Of a stretch of DNA of 64,000 nt, positions 34,531 to 46,837 are shown in pieces. The notes beneath the pieces were generated by a model that saw only the letters and a list, made by a program, of their open reading frames with translations, had not been told where the DNA came from and ran no database searches. The stretch lies in assembly GCA_014898425.1 (NCBI GenBank), contig RCSZ01000012.1, forward strand, positions 744,001-808,000, written 5' to 3'. How positions within the stretch are numbered: position 1 is the first letter of the stretch; every line of letters starts with the position of its first letter. This DNA comes from Botryotinia globosa (Eukaryota > Ascomycota > Leotiomycetes > Helotiales > Sclerotiniaceae). The translations under genes and the position numbers were made by a program.

Positions 34531-37500
34531 TGAATGCCTAAGTAGGCTTCTTGATAATCGTATTCGTAGTAAGTATAACCGATGAGCAAACGTTTATGGA
34601 GAGATTTGACGCAGTTGAGACATTCGGCAGTCACAAAATGAATGGATAGCTTCAATTAGCTATATGATTCACTGATGCGAAATCGTTTCAAAAGATGGCT
34701 TTGAAATTCCAGCCCCAATATTATGCCCTATACTTCCTTTGCCTTTTGCTAAAATGTAACATTGATGATTGAACACTTTGGGCATGACAATCTCTTGGAA
34801 CTCCGATCGAACGAGCCAACCCTACATCTGTTGGTAATTGTCCGAGTTTGTACTTCGAGAACATTGGCACGGTATCACGACGAGGTGATACCACTGTTGA
34901 AATCACCTTATGCTGTGCAAACCCCACTACTATACAAATAGTATCGTATTCCGCCTGATATGACGACATTCATCGGGTCGAACCAGAGCAATTCAAACTC
35001 ATAATGAGTGATCTGGAGCACCTCTGACTTCACACCCAAGTCGAAAGCTGCAGTTCCAATCCCTTCTTACTGTGTATTAAGCAAGAATGTTAAAGTTCTG
35101 ATCGGTACAACTTGTGCAGGTGCAGAACAGTCAGAACGTCTGATATTCTCACATGGCAGTCAGTGGGTATGTGCTACCGACAAGAGTTCTGTTAAAACAA
35201 ATCGTTTCGCACGCCATTTCTTCTTCCCGGCCGATTGGCTAGACACAACAAAAGATTCTTCTTTAAGTATGGAAGTAGCCAAGAAAGGAGATATCTTACT
35301 TGTCAAAGAGGACGAGGTTGCAGTTGTAAGGAGAGGGTTACTTACTTCTGAATTAAAGCCTAGGGGTAGCAATCTTTTGGCGCCAGCTGTGAATTGATAC
35401 TATGGATATTAAGATTTAACAATAGTAATTCAGATACGTGTTGACAATATTGGAGTAAGCCCAACTTGGTTGATGACATCGAATAAAATTAAGCTGCCTT
35501 TTAAAAGAACAATGGAAATGATAACAGTCGTTCAGATGGAGGGTACAGTACTGAAAAGTAGGAAATAATCAGAGTTCACATATAAATTTAGATAGGGGAA
35601 CAATGTAGGATACTATGCAAACCGGAGAAAGCAATTTGAGATTAGAGAACGATTGGGTTACAGGTGGGTGGAATTAATCAATGCCTATGCATATCCCGAG
35701 AAAGTTATTCTCATCCAAGGTGATACACTTCTTATGTCTTCTCAGAGAAGTAAAGTAGCCACGAGAGTGTAGGCAGGGTCTTTATCTCCACTTGCGTATG
35801 AATAATTGGTGCTTTCCTTCCGTACATCTAGCAATGAACAATGTTCAAGAAGAGCCCAAACGTTTTTCATACATGGAATGGAGGACTGAGTAACGTTTGT
35901 AGAGTCCTTAATTAGAAACAAAATATGTGTCATGACGCCGGCAAACTTGGAAGCTCGAGTGTAAGTTACCTAGCAGTTAGTATAGCACAAGACACTGTGA
36001 AATGCTAATATAAACCGGGAACTAATCGCAAATGCAGGAAAATTCTCAGACACGGAAGTCTCCTTCGAAGATCTTTGAGAATTAAGAATGCCAGTCCATC
36101 CCATGGGTGCGAAGAGTTCACAGCCCCCAAAAAATCAAGCAAAGAAGAGATGTATATTTTATTAACGATAATAGATAAATATTGCTAAAACAACCAATTC
36201 GCGCTGTTAAACACCACCCTTTAGACCTGATGTCGTCCAGAGATCCCGAAAGCAAACGATCAAATTCTAGGAGTTATCACTTCTTGGAGGGAATGGGATC
36301 TTTCTGACGACGCGGAGCAAGTTGGCCTGTGAATTTCCGACTCATTTTCTGCAACTCTTTACCGGTCTTGTTATCTCTAGCCACAAACGAGGTATCGCTT
36401 TCCGATGACTCTGTACCGGAAGGGACATGAATTGCATGAGTGGAAGCTTTGGAGTCTGCCTTCTTCCGTGTCATATCGACTAGTGTTATCGAACAGGTGA
36501 AAGTTACGAGGAAATGTGGTATTCAGAATAGAGTGTAGTGCTGTGATCCTTGAGCCTGATTGAGATAAGTGTAGTCAATCAAGATCTTGTGCTACTTATG
36601 GCATATACTTATACCAGAAAAGAACGCGTATTCAAGATTTATTCGCAGATAAGGTCGTGTATACGGCGGTTTGAGTTGCTCGAGAACTCTTCCGAGCGAG
36701 AATTTCTTCCAAATAAATAAATAATAGACCGTATGCTGGCACTTCTCCGTAGAAGAGTATCCAGCGCTCCGGCACCAATCAACTGCAGCCTAGCATAGCG
36801 ATTAACGTATATGAAAAGAAACATAGAATGCAGTCATGTGTGATAAAAGACGGCTGTAACCATCAAAGACCAAGTTTCAAGCCGAGAGGCAATGTCTTTT
36901 TTTTGTAGGCCAATGTTGAGGCCTTGCAACAGAGACTCCGTCAAACCAACAACTATGATTCTGAGATTGTGTATCGAACAGACACTTCTAATAGTTTGAT
37001 ATACTCCATTGACAACTTAAAAAGCACCGGGCGTTGTGGATGGGGACAGAAACTCTCGGAAATCTTGACTGAAAAGAACGATATTCGCGGTACCATCTCG
37101 TGCGATTCTGTTTGAATTTACCTTGTTCCCACTTCTCCCGGGGTTTTGCGAAAGCTGTCACCAGAAGAAAAAATTGCGGCGTATGAACGGAATCTATGCG
37201 TTGATTGAATGAGATGTCAAATTGTCTGATCGTCTGATTGTTATCTAGTAAAGGGGCTGTTGCGATTTCGAACTTTGGCCAAGGGCTTTCCCATGTTGAA
37301 TGCAGCGATGTGACGAGTTAAGTGGAAGGTATGTACGTTGAATCAATTTCTCTGAAGTCTCAATGATTTGAAAATAAGCATATTGCATGGACGGGACAAC
37401 AAACCAAGGGATCTACCGAGGAATTTCACTATGAAAATGCTCATAGTCGTCGAAGCAATCTGATAAAAGTATGGACTCAAACAAGCAGAACGAAGGTTAG

Positions 37501-39281
37501 TGAGGGAGAATAGAGGAGTGGACATTTGGAGCGACGACTCGTTCGTTAACCTCCCCTAATCTCGAAGGATGGAGCACTCCGCCAGCCTTTCATCATTGTG
37601 GGCTGAATGGGGGAAACATCGGACGGAGTTTTTTAGCTTGTCGATCTCGTTTGAGCAAATTGCCGCAATACATACATACCTCAAGAAGAACTAACGGTGA
37701 GAGCTGAATTCCAGAAAATTCTCCGCTGTCAGATAGCCATGGTACAAATCATTATTGATGTCTCGAAGCCTTGGCATTTGATATCCAATGAGTATCGAAC
37801 AGCCACGATAGCAATATATGTTGTGTTCAACAATCAAATTGAAATGAGAAGCCCGGCAACAAAATGTGGTTCTATTCAACTTCTCGTATTATAAGTTTGA
37901 ATAATCAAAGATTTTTCCAGTGATGATCTTGTGTTAAAGAGACAGCCTGACAAAACCTTGCTTACTTGGCTGAAGTTTCTGGTTCGAGATTTTTACCAAG
38001 TCAGGGATATTTGTATTGGTGTGATAAGGTCTATGATCTATCACTGCAAGAATCCTTGCTTCTGTAATGACAGGGAGTCAACAAGGTTGTTCTTCCCCAG
38101 TCCGTGGAAACATTTGATGGAATGATTGGACTGATAAGAACCGGACATCCGAAGCAACCGCTTATTCTTCGCATATCACAATCACAGAATGACGATCCGA
38201 TCTGAGGAAACTTTTCGATGGTGGTTATGATTGTGATAGTGATGGTGTTGTTGACTCGGTGGCCAAGGAAGCTGTCAGTCAGCCTGCACACGATCTTTTG
38301 GCGTCGAAGGCGGCTCGACTACCTGGATTGAGATGCGGTATCACAGAATCGATATTGTTGAATGCAAGTAAGCGCGCCTCTGAAGTTGAACCAAGTGAAA
38401 TTCTAAAGAAAGAGTATTGATGGCGTATCCTGCGTATCTTGTCGTCATAATCTTGATATCTGGTTGGAACATTTCGAATGAAATATCTCGGCCTACTTTA
38501 TAAATCGTCAATTCGAAACGTCGTTAATCAAATCCACTATATTAAACGATGACGCTTAACCTATTTGGGACTAGTAGTGCCGCATATATCCCTGAATGTC
38601 ATTAAGAAATCTAGAACGAAAGTTTTCCCAACCTGTACCAATCCACCCTAATCCAACATGAGATGATTTTCATATATTTCTACCAGTAAACTCTGGTTTT
38701 TCCCCTGAGGGATTGATAGCGGATGTCTTGCTGTTTTTCCAAAGAGATTGGTAACATTATAGTACAAATGAAGTCAATCTTATACGATTAATTATTAATG
38801 AAACACTTCAGCGGCGGTGAGATTGGTGGACGCGGCTGGCTAGTAGCTACAGCTACAATCTTGCCAGGGGAAAAGAAAGAAAACAGTCAGCCAGTTTGCA
38901 ATTGGTTGATAGCAAGTGCTGAAATATGTCCCGAGCTTTCAGTCAAGCTTCCTGATCCACCAGATCATTGTACCATAAATTATGGAGGGGCGGCTGTTGA
39001 ACCGACCCACACATTTCAAATGATCTGGAATCATCCACTATCATTTTGTTGCTGTTCAAATACTTCTTCGTCTCCGTGATCTCGTTTGGAAATCTTCTCT
39101 CTTCACCAGCTTTCGAAGTATCTCACCTTCAGTCTCTCTTTCTTCAAAGATCTGCTCTTAACACAATCCCCTGGCTGTGCCATCTCTTACTTCCTTCCTA
39201 TACATCAAGAATACATTAGTAGGCCAGATCCTCTGTACAAAACAAAATATCAAAGATTTCGACAATCATACCTCAACAAAA
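34531..39281. other. Long gene-poor region
   Basis: Nearly 4.8 kb with no confident gene. An ORF at 35008-35397 (GTG-initiated after a TGA) has a protein-like text (RHFFFPADWLD, GDILLVKEDEVAVVRRG) and may be a decayed fragment of a larger gene. A 65-codon ORF at 36474-36277 is listed as tentative. The remainder shows only short random ORFs. Confidence 0.5.
36277..36474 (-). CDS. Tentative small basic protein, 65 residues
   Basis: ATG-initiated ORF, Lys/Ser-rich with an acidic-serine patch (SGTESSESDTSF) between two basic ends (MTRKKADSKAS and APRRQKDPIPSKK). No family was recognised. Composition is more protein-like than chance ORFs nearby, but there is no other support. Confidence 0.25.
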   Translation of the reverse strand: MTRKKADSKASTHAIHVPSGTESSESDTSFVARDNKTGKELQKMSRKFTGQLAPRRQKDPIPSKK

Positions 39282-40094
39282 ATGAAGTGCAACGCCATCA
39301 TCCTCGCCAGCTTCGCGCTCGGCCAATCTGTTATGGCAACAAACATCTATCGTCCTGGTGGCCAGTAAGTACAACATGATTTTTGTATCTAATCCCTACA
39401 ATTTGCTAACTGTCGAAATAGTTACCAAGTCCGAGCCTTCAATGAGTCGCAGCCAATCTTCCCATCTGGAACTGGAGCTTCATCTGGTTTCGCTGGCCCA
39501 ACCAAAAAGCCATCCCACCACCACACCTCATCCAAGAAACCTTGCAAGACCAAGTCATCTTCAGTCGCACCATCATCTGTGGCAGCAACTTCCGCCGCAG
39601 CAACAAGCTCCGAAGCTTCTGTCGTCACCTCCGCACCAGCAGTCAGCTCTGACCTTGCCACACCAAGCACTGTCTTGTACACAACCACCATTACAAACCA
39701 CCTTTCTGAGACTGTCGTCGTTACTGTGACCCCAGTACCCGCAGCATCTACTCCAGAAGCCTCCGCCTCCGCATCTACCACTGCCGCTGTTGTACCAACA
39801 ACCTTGAAGAGTGCCGATGTGGATTCCTCTTCAACATTCGTTGCTCCATCTTCCAAGACCTCAGCCAACTCCCTTCCACCATACCCAACAACTTTGTCAA
39901 CTGGCACTTCTTCGACTATCGCTTCCACTGGCTTTGCTTCAGGAACCGGCGGTGTTGCCTATCCAACCGGCAGCACTATCGCTGCTTACTACCAATGTGG
40001 AGGAATTAATTATACTGGATCCACCACCTGTGTTGAGGGTACCCACTGCCAGGTCCAAAACCCATACTACTCTCAATGTATTTACACGTCTTAA
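39282..40094 (+). CDS. Secreted protein with C-terminal cellulose-binding domain (CBM1)
   Basis: Exons 39282-39364 and 39422-40094, joined in frame across a 57-bp intron with a CTAAC branch site, give 251 residues. The start [19 protein letters not shown] is a signal peptide and is chosen over an upstream in-frame ATG for that reason. About 180 residues of Ser/Thr/Ala-rich sequence follow, likely O-glycosylated, including a [20 protein letters not shown] stretch. The last 35 residues are a family 1 carbohydrate-binding module with four cysteines ([30 protein letters not shown]). There is no catalytic domain, so it is not a cellulase by itself; it probably binds cell-wall polymer as an adhesin, effector or scaffold. 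CBM1 usually carries three aromatic contact residues, and several Tyr are present. Confidence 0.88.
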
Positions 40095-41292
40095 GTGTGC
40101 AGACTAGAAAGGAGTTTCGTCAGTTTGATAATTGGATGCGATGGAGTTTGTTTCACCTTGATGGATGACAGAGTAGACGTTCACTTCTTGTTCTATCTTA
40201 CGATAGCCGTTTTTTACAAATATAAATGACTTTTTCCCATGATCATGAATTACTGCCTCATCACACTTTCGGTCCTGATCAAAATCAACTCGTAATGTGA
40301 AAATGTAATATTCTAGAATTCTTTTTTTTCTTCACATGCCATCATGAACCCAACCCCTAGGTGATCTCATCAAGATTCTCTAGTACGTTCCCAACCATGA
40401 ATGTTAACTCTGAATTGTGAGACCTGATGATCATGTTCATATTTGTTGAACGTGCAGTAGAAACACAACATCTAGAGTAATCCCTAGTCAAACTTTTGAG
40501 AAAAGACTGAGTTTTCCAGTTCGTTACCAACTTGTTGAATTTTTTCCAATACAATCAAGCCATTTCAAAATATCACCAGTTACATGCTCTTCCCAATAGT
40601 CAATCCTCAATCCTCAACGTCTTTTCATTTCTTCAAAAAAGAAAGATTGTATACGTACCTGCATATGCAATCCATGCCAAGCAAAAAGCAGAACGCAATC
40701 CAGATTATCACATCATCTTGCCCGTGCAAATTTCGGCAAAGAATATCCCAGCAATCTAGAAATTATTCCGAATTCCGAGCCGTTCCGTCATTTCCCGTAG
40801 CCCTACCGGCCCCCACAATACTTCACTTAATCATGACACTACAATAGAACTTGGTTATACCGGAATGGAAAATTCAACCAATCAAATCCGATATAAAGAA
40901 GATTCCGATATAAATAATAGTAGTCCAAGTATTTCTAGATTTATGATAGTAGGAAACATTGCTTATTTCATTCGAAAACAGTTTATTTAACTAAATATAT
41001 TATTAAAACTTATATTAGATTTATAAAAAATTAATCTGGTATTCTAGTTTTACTTAAAAATCTAATGTTGTTATATAAAATGTGATCAAATCAGGAAATT
41101 ATTCCGGTATATCCCAGTCCGGTATAGCCAAGTTCTACTATATATATTCACCTATCCACCTTTTTTTAAACTGAAATATATATATTCACATAACACCATC
41201 CAATCATAATGAGTTCCTTCTATCTCTCATATTATCACTCAGCCGATCTTGTATCATCAAGCCGGTTGGTGACGAGTGGGTGTATATAAAAT
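40095..41292. other. Intergenic with TIR element copy 2
   Basis: This holds the 3' UTR of the CBM1 gene, the element at 40842-41140 and about 150 bp leading to the tRNA. Nothing else was recognised. Confidence 0.5.
40842..41140. mobile_element. MITE-like element, CCGGTATA family, copy 2
   Basis: A 299-bp relative of the element at 12206-12571. The left end is CAATAGAACTTGG then TTATACCGGA and the complement of the right end TAGTAGAACTTGG then CTATACCGGA, flanked by TA on both sides (40840-40841, 41141-41142). It shares internal blocks with copy 1 (ACCAATCAAATCCG, GGAAATTATTCCGGTATATC). It is shorter and more AT-rich in the middle, with several CCGGT changed to CCGAT. It is non-coding. Confidence 0.8.
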
Positions 41293-41414
41293 GGTGGTGT
41301 GGTGTAATGGTAGCACGTGGTGTTGTGGTTTCTCCTCTATAGGGTCTTCACGAAGATGAGCTGTTACAGGTTCTACAATCCGCTTCAATCTGGGTTCGAT
41401 TCCCAGCACCGCCA
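41293..41414 (+). tRNA. tRNA with intron, anticodon tentatively GTG (His)
   Basis: The acceptor strand GGTGGTG pairs with CACCGCC through one T-G wobble, and the discriminator is A. The internal A box (TGGTGTAATGG) and B box (GGTTCGATTCC) match the RNA polymerase III consensus. The T arm CTGGG/CCCAG pairs perfectly and the D stem pairs GTGT with GCAC. With a 122-bp gene an intron is required. Placing it at the canonical site after position 37 gives a loop TTGTGG-C, anticodon GTG, and removes about 52 bp (41329-41380). The anticodon stem is then weak (TGGTG with CGCTT, one mismatch), so isotype is uncertain. A T5 terminator lies at 41424-41428. Confidence 0.6.
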
Positions 41415-41423
41415 ATGGCATTC

Positions 41424-41428
41424 TTTTT
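41424..41428 (+). terminator. RNA polymerase III T-run terminator
   Basis: Five T residues, 9 bp after the tRNA 3' end, are the expected polymerase III stop signal. Confidence 0.7.
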
Positions 41429-43504
41429 GCCCTTTTTCTCAAGTTTTGAGGTCTTTGTGATGTTTTTTGATGGTTGTAGTGAATGAAGGTTTTGGGGAGA
41501 TTATTTTTGATCGCGTGATCTCGCTTGGGCTTGTCTGTACTTTTGATCTTCCTCTTTGTCTCTATTTTGCTGCGACATGGGATAGCATGAGGAGGTTATT
41601 TGGTTGCCCTGAAAAGATCAGAGGAACATCAAATGAACAGAGTAGAACACAAGCTGAACAATCACTTCTTAATCTCACATTATCACTTCCTTTCCCCTCT
41701 TTCGTTCCGACGCATCATACGGAAAAGCAAAGATCATAGTTGGTCAGCTCATCACATTTGACAAGTGTTTGATTTTGAGAGCCTGAAGCGGCTCTGATTC
41801 ATACTACAAATTTCTCTCGGACAGCTTGAAATCATCCTTCGAAGGCTGAGCCAGGGTATCAAATAGTCCGGATTGCAGTCCAACAATGAAGATTATCAAA
41901 TCTCGAAACTAATTGGAACATTCAAGTTATTTGATATCTTAAATTCAATTAGAATATCAAACAATTTTCAAATTTCTAGCTACTTTATATATTCAAAATC
42001 TCATGTCATTGGATTGTAGTTTAAACTATTGAATACTCACTCTATTCGAAGCTGTGTCCATTCCAACCATTTCAGCTTTATATGTAGATTGAAACGTCTA
42101 TAAATCTAGCAAGCTGTTCTGTCGATCTTCAGGATATCAATGTGGCGTTTGAAAAGGTTTCCTTTTTTGATTCAGGCTTTCCGGATAGATTGCATCTCAG
42201 AGGGTAAGACCCGTCTTTTCAAGGACTCTGTTTCAGACGTTCAGTAGCAAACTGCATAGAGAACACTATTATCCACACATTGCGAAATTGTTGCAGTAAT
42301 TCCAAATTACATCGAATTTCCCTTCTAGTATAGATGCTGGATATACCTAAGTACCCAATGATCACGACGAGAAGCAGATCCAGAGTCCTTGCATCACACC
42401 CAAGACGGGCACACATAGTGAAAGGCAGGAGAGGGGGAGTGGAAGTGAACGGATTTAGATACACGTAGCCACTGCTCACTCAGGAGTTAATTTACAAAGC
42501 CGGTTATCACATGAAGAATAAATCTGAACTCCAAACTCCAACTGCTCCATGTAGTATCCTTTTACCAGTGGAATCTGCTCACTCCCATACCTTTAGTCTT
42601 CTATATATCCAATATTTACTGCCTCCCCTCGACTATCTCCATCTATCAAGTGACCCAGAATACATACACTTGTATAATTCTCTTGAAAAAGGAGTAAAAC
42701 AAACAAACAAACAAACAAGCTCATTGGGTCATACTCATTATGACCCACTCTCCCCATTCAATGTCTGATGTCCATCACAACCCAAACATTCCTCTCTCCC
42801 ACGAAGAAAGTCAGCCAATCATACAACCAACCATACAAACAAGCACACAAAGAGGCCTCTTCCTTCCACACTCCCAAATACCCACCCCCTCGCACCTTGG
42901 CAAGCGAACCAAATCCTAACTACAAGAATTACTAGTCCAGCCCAGAAACCCCCAGATACGCAACAAATCCTATACTTTTCCCTTGGCAACTCTTATTCCC
43001 CTTCTCGTTTGCTTTTCATCATAAAGTTCACGAACACCTCGAGCCACAGACGAAGTCACCGCTTAGCTGATCCACCCTTAGCTCTCATACAACCTTGGCG
43101 AGCGGGATAACTGTGGGATTTGAGTGTAGCCAAGAACATATGAGATATGCAACAAAACATTTTAATTTCTCTTGGTATCTGGGTGTTTCTTGGGGTTGGA
43201 TTATGGAATTTTGTAATCTTGAATTGTGTTTATATTGTTCGGATGTTACGCCACCAGGTAAGTGCCTATTGATCCATTCATAAAATAATCGTTCGCCATG
43301 CAAAAGTTACCGACCCTGTATATACTACCCACAAATTTATCGTTATCACGATCTTGTGTCAAAATTCTCAAACTTATAAGTATTATCTGGGGGTCTAAAT
43401 GGTTTTTACGTATGGCGATATACAAAAAGCTATGATTCACGGACCGTAATCCAAACTATTGGATACACTGGATCGTCTGAAGTAATAAATCACCTCCTCT
43501 TCTC
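41429..43504. other. Gene-free region
   Basis: Two kilobases between the tRNA and the end of the monooxygenase gene. No gene was recognised; a CAAA tetranucleotide run (42699-42717) is the only repeat noted. Confidence 0.5.
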
Positions 43505-45131
43505 TCAAAAACTGCTTCCCTTATCATAATTCACATCTCCATGTCCATTTCTCCATCCCAACGATCCTCTCAACTTATCCTCCGCATCCACAACTCTCCT
43601 CGGTAATCCCCTTCCAAGCCCAGTAAATACAAAGATAGCCCACTTCCACCTGAAGGGATTGATTGCAATGCAAAACGTGAACCACCATACTAATTCCAGA
43701 TATGTAAAAAAATCAAATGCACCTGTTGGGCTGAACCTTTTCAAGATTCTGGTCATATCAATCCAGCGTTCCATCCAGAAGGGTCTTGGTCTTGTAAGGG
43801 GATCCGATAGGAACATAAGGAGGATACGTGTGTAAATACCTATGTGCCAGTTGCCTACTGCACCGATGGCATTGACGTAAGTGCAGTTGTTGCAACAGAC
43901 GGAAGGGTGTGTGGGAGGGAAGGTTTGAAGATACCAATTTGGTGGTGTGTAAGGATCTTGGAATGTGTCGGGTGGGAGGAAATCAAGAGATGGTCGCTCG
44001 AATCCAGTTGCCATTACGACAATGTCGCCTTTGACGAGCTTTGTTTTTCCAGGACCACCGGGAGGGACACCTTTTGCTCGGAGATTGAAATTGATTCCAT
44101 CTTCAGTGAATCCCTTGATATCGCCCCGTAGCCATTCTGCTTTTCCTTCGCGGATTTTGTCCATCACGTCCGAATTGACCATAGGGGTGCCTGTAAAAAT
44201 GCCTTTATCGGCTGGAGCAAGATCTTCCAGGTCTCTGTAAAAAAACTTCTTCAGCAGCATTTCTGGTATCCAGCTCAACAAAGTTTCCTGTCCGAAAATA
44301 TTCAACGCGAGTAGCATGTCTACGACGGCGTTTCGAGGAATGATCCATTTATCACTCCTGGCCAGAATTGTCGTCTCAGCAGCTTCTTCGTGGGTTGCAA
44401 ATTCTAGTGCCTCGACTGCACTTGCACCGCCTCCAATGACGATGATTTTTTTTCCTTTTGCATCTTTACCCGTGAGATCACTTGAATGGTATATCTCTCC
44501 CTTGAATTTATCCATCCCAGGGATGTGTGGGATTTTTGCCTCTCCGCAAGTACCAACAGCTGCAATAATACCTTCGAATCGTCCTTCTGATGTATTGTTG
44601 ATTATCCATCTTCCTTTGTCGTCTTGGTATACTTTCTCGACTTTAGTATCGAATTTTGTTTTCTCCTCTAGACCATAACGTTTCCAGAGTTCGGTGATTT
44701 GCGATACAATTTGCTGCTGATTTGGATAACCACCTTTCCATTGAACGGAGGGATGAAATCGATACATTAACGAATGGATTTGTAGACCAGATGTGCTGTT
44801 AACTCTCTAATGTATCGTATTAGCATAAATTCCCTTCGCTTCTGGGGTTTCATGTGCTCAATATGCAAGGAAGAAATGGCAGACTTACACTCCATATACC
44901 ACCCAATTGACTTCTGGGACCAGCCTCAAAAATCTGCACATCAAATCCATGACCAACACAGTGAGAAGCAGCAGAAACACCCGTCAATCCGGCACCAATA
45001 ATTGCAATCTTGGGTCTTCCAAGTTTTTGAACCTCAACCGGTGGTGAAGGAGAAAGGAGTTTGGCGAGAAAGTATTGCCATACTCGGTAAAGAAAGAGGA
45101 AGGGATGAAATATGGGATATGATAACTGCAT
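43505..45131 (-). CDS. FAD-dependent flavin monooxygenase-like protein, N-terminally membrane-anchored
   Basis: Exon 1 (45131-44889) and exon 2 (44806-43505) give 514 residues. The FAD-binding Rossmann motif GAGLTG is at 46-51 and the NAD(P)H motif GGGASA at about 206-211. The ATGFERPS segment is the late ATG motif of flavin monooxygenases and Baeyer-Villiger-type enzymes. Before the first Rossmann fold lies a hydrophobic aromatic stretch (FHPFLFLYRVWQYFLAKLL) that could anchor it in the ER. The C-terminal third contains further hydrophobic segments (YLELVWWFTFCIAINPFRW). Substrate cannot be told; the immediate neighbours are not pathway genes, so a place in a secondary-metabolite cluster is not supported. 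It could also belong to the dimethylaniline/N-hydroxylating group. The frame is intact. Confidence 0.8.
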
Positions 45132-45710
45132 CTTCTGAATTCGACGTTTTTCAAAAGAGGAGGAGCGGAAGTTGTATTAATCGATGAAGAAAGAGGAAGA
45201 GCAGAATTATTTATTGCACTTAGAAAAGAGCTTTGCTTTTGCTTTCTTGACATGTGCCAGTGGAATACTGCATGGACGGGGGCCGTGCGGGGTGTATGTG
45301 AATGACGTAATGCCTACTTTCTGGTGAACCGATATGGAACACTGGACGACCAATAGGATTGATTAGGTAATTTATTAAATCACAAGCCAGGCGAATATTT
45401 CCCGAATATTTCCAATTGATATTTTTAACATCATATTGTGTTCTAGACCCCCTGAATATCCTCGGCAATCATAATCTCCATGGCCGCATCAACTGTTTTC
45501 GAGATTTTACCTTGTTTCTATGATTCTTTCTGTAGATTTTTGGAGAGAAAATGTTCGTTGGTTGAATGACGTTGATCTCTACTGAAAGGAGACTTTTTTT
45601 TTTACAGTAGGACAGCAGGAGTAGGATATGTAAGAAAATCGTTACTTCTTAGCCTGACCCCTGAGACAGCATGCATGTAGTCAAGATACATCGAACCCTA
45701 AAATTTAAAG

Positions 45711-45757
45711 CAAACAGACAAACAGACAAACAGACAAACAGACAAACAGACAAACAG
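45711..45757. repeat. CAAACAGA tandem repeat
   Basis: About six head-to-tail copies of an 8-bp unit with no spacers, so a simple satellite and not a CRISPR array. Confidence 0.9.
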
Positions 45758-46594
45758 ATGGCGAATTGCAGGAGGAAAAACGCAGTATATTTATTGATTT
45801 TGGCTAAGGTTACATGGGTAATCATGATCCAGGACTTTTGAAGTCAACTTTCACACTCTGAACGGCAATGCTATGGGTTATCTCAGAGGCCCAATAACCA
45901 GTTCGAGGATTCTGAGCTTGCCCTGGTTATGCTTGGATTCAATGCTATCCTGTGAAGATTCTTTAGCCTGTAAACTAACATAAGCTCTTGGGATTTGACG
46001 CAAAAGAACACTTAGCAATGTGATAACAATCTCTCATATTGAGTTTCAGAGTGTGCCGTCATATCCAAATCGATCTGTCATCATTCAATATTGCTGCTAT
46101 GCATCAGATAAGTCTATCATGAAAATCCATAAATTTTGTGTTTGAATCAGACCTTAGGTTATCACAGTCCTATCCCACTCCACCAATTTACATGCTCTGT
46201 ATAGATCGTAGCAAGTAGAATATATGCGATAACCTCTGTTTCACTGGTGCATGTCATGAAGTGATTCTTTGAAATTACGCTCTTGTTAATGCCAAACAAC
46301 CCACAGAATTGTTCCTTTGCTGAAAGTCAATGATATGTCATAAGAAATCACGAGGCTTCAATAGAGAACAACTGTACCAGTAGACGTACTCCTCCGAGTC
46401 TTTCCTAGCTAATAATGAGTTGAGCAATATGTTATAAGAGTCTGATGTACTAAGAGTGAATGCCATCCAATCCCGTGGCTTCTTCTGAAAATCTTCTAAA
46501 TTAGCGTCCTCAAAATGACTATATAAACTCGGATTCCCCTCACGACTTCCATTTTCTTTTCTTTTTCTTTCTTCTTCATACCACCTCGTCTTTT

Positions 46595-46837
46595 ACAAAG
46601 ATAAGTCGCACTTTGATGGGGCCTGTACCCTCTGTGGTGGGTGTCATACTACAGAGTGGTGAACGTCCTTTACGAAGCGCAGAATCACCTTCACAGAGTG
46701 GCTATCACCTTCCTTCGTGAAGCGCTGCATACCCTCACCGATGTGTTGAGTCTCCTTCACAAAGTGGCACCCCCTTCCCCAGCATGCCGCTCACTGCAGA
46801 GGGTATAGGCCCCCATCAAAATGCGACTCGTCTTTGT
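46595..46837. mobile_element. Palindromic TIR element of ordinary GC content
   Basis: The left end ACAAAGATAAGTCGCA, CTTTGATGGGG, CCTGTACCCTCTG pairs with the complement of the right end ACAAAGACGAGTCGCA, TTTTGATGGGGG, CCTATACCCTCTG, about 40 bp with a handful of mismatches. The interior repeats variants of TTCACAAAGTGGC and TTCACGAAGCG in both orientations. It is non-coding, 243 bp, and not AT-enriched, unlike the other elements here. CTCGTCTTT occurs just outside the left end and again across the right end, but no clean target duplication is seen, so the superfamily is undecided. Confidence 0.65.

Noticed and set aside
35008..35397. 129-codon plus-strand ORF with protein-like text (RHFFFPADWLD, VKEDEVAVVRRG)
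   Set aside because: It starts at GTG directly after a TGA, has no nearby ATG or upstream exon that I could join, and no family was recognised. It may be a decayed gene fragment, so it is only mentioned in the region entry.
45711..45757. Short direct repeats considered as a CRISPR array
   Set aside because: The 8-bp units are contiguous with no spacers, and the genome is fungal; it is a simple tandem repeat.
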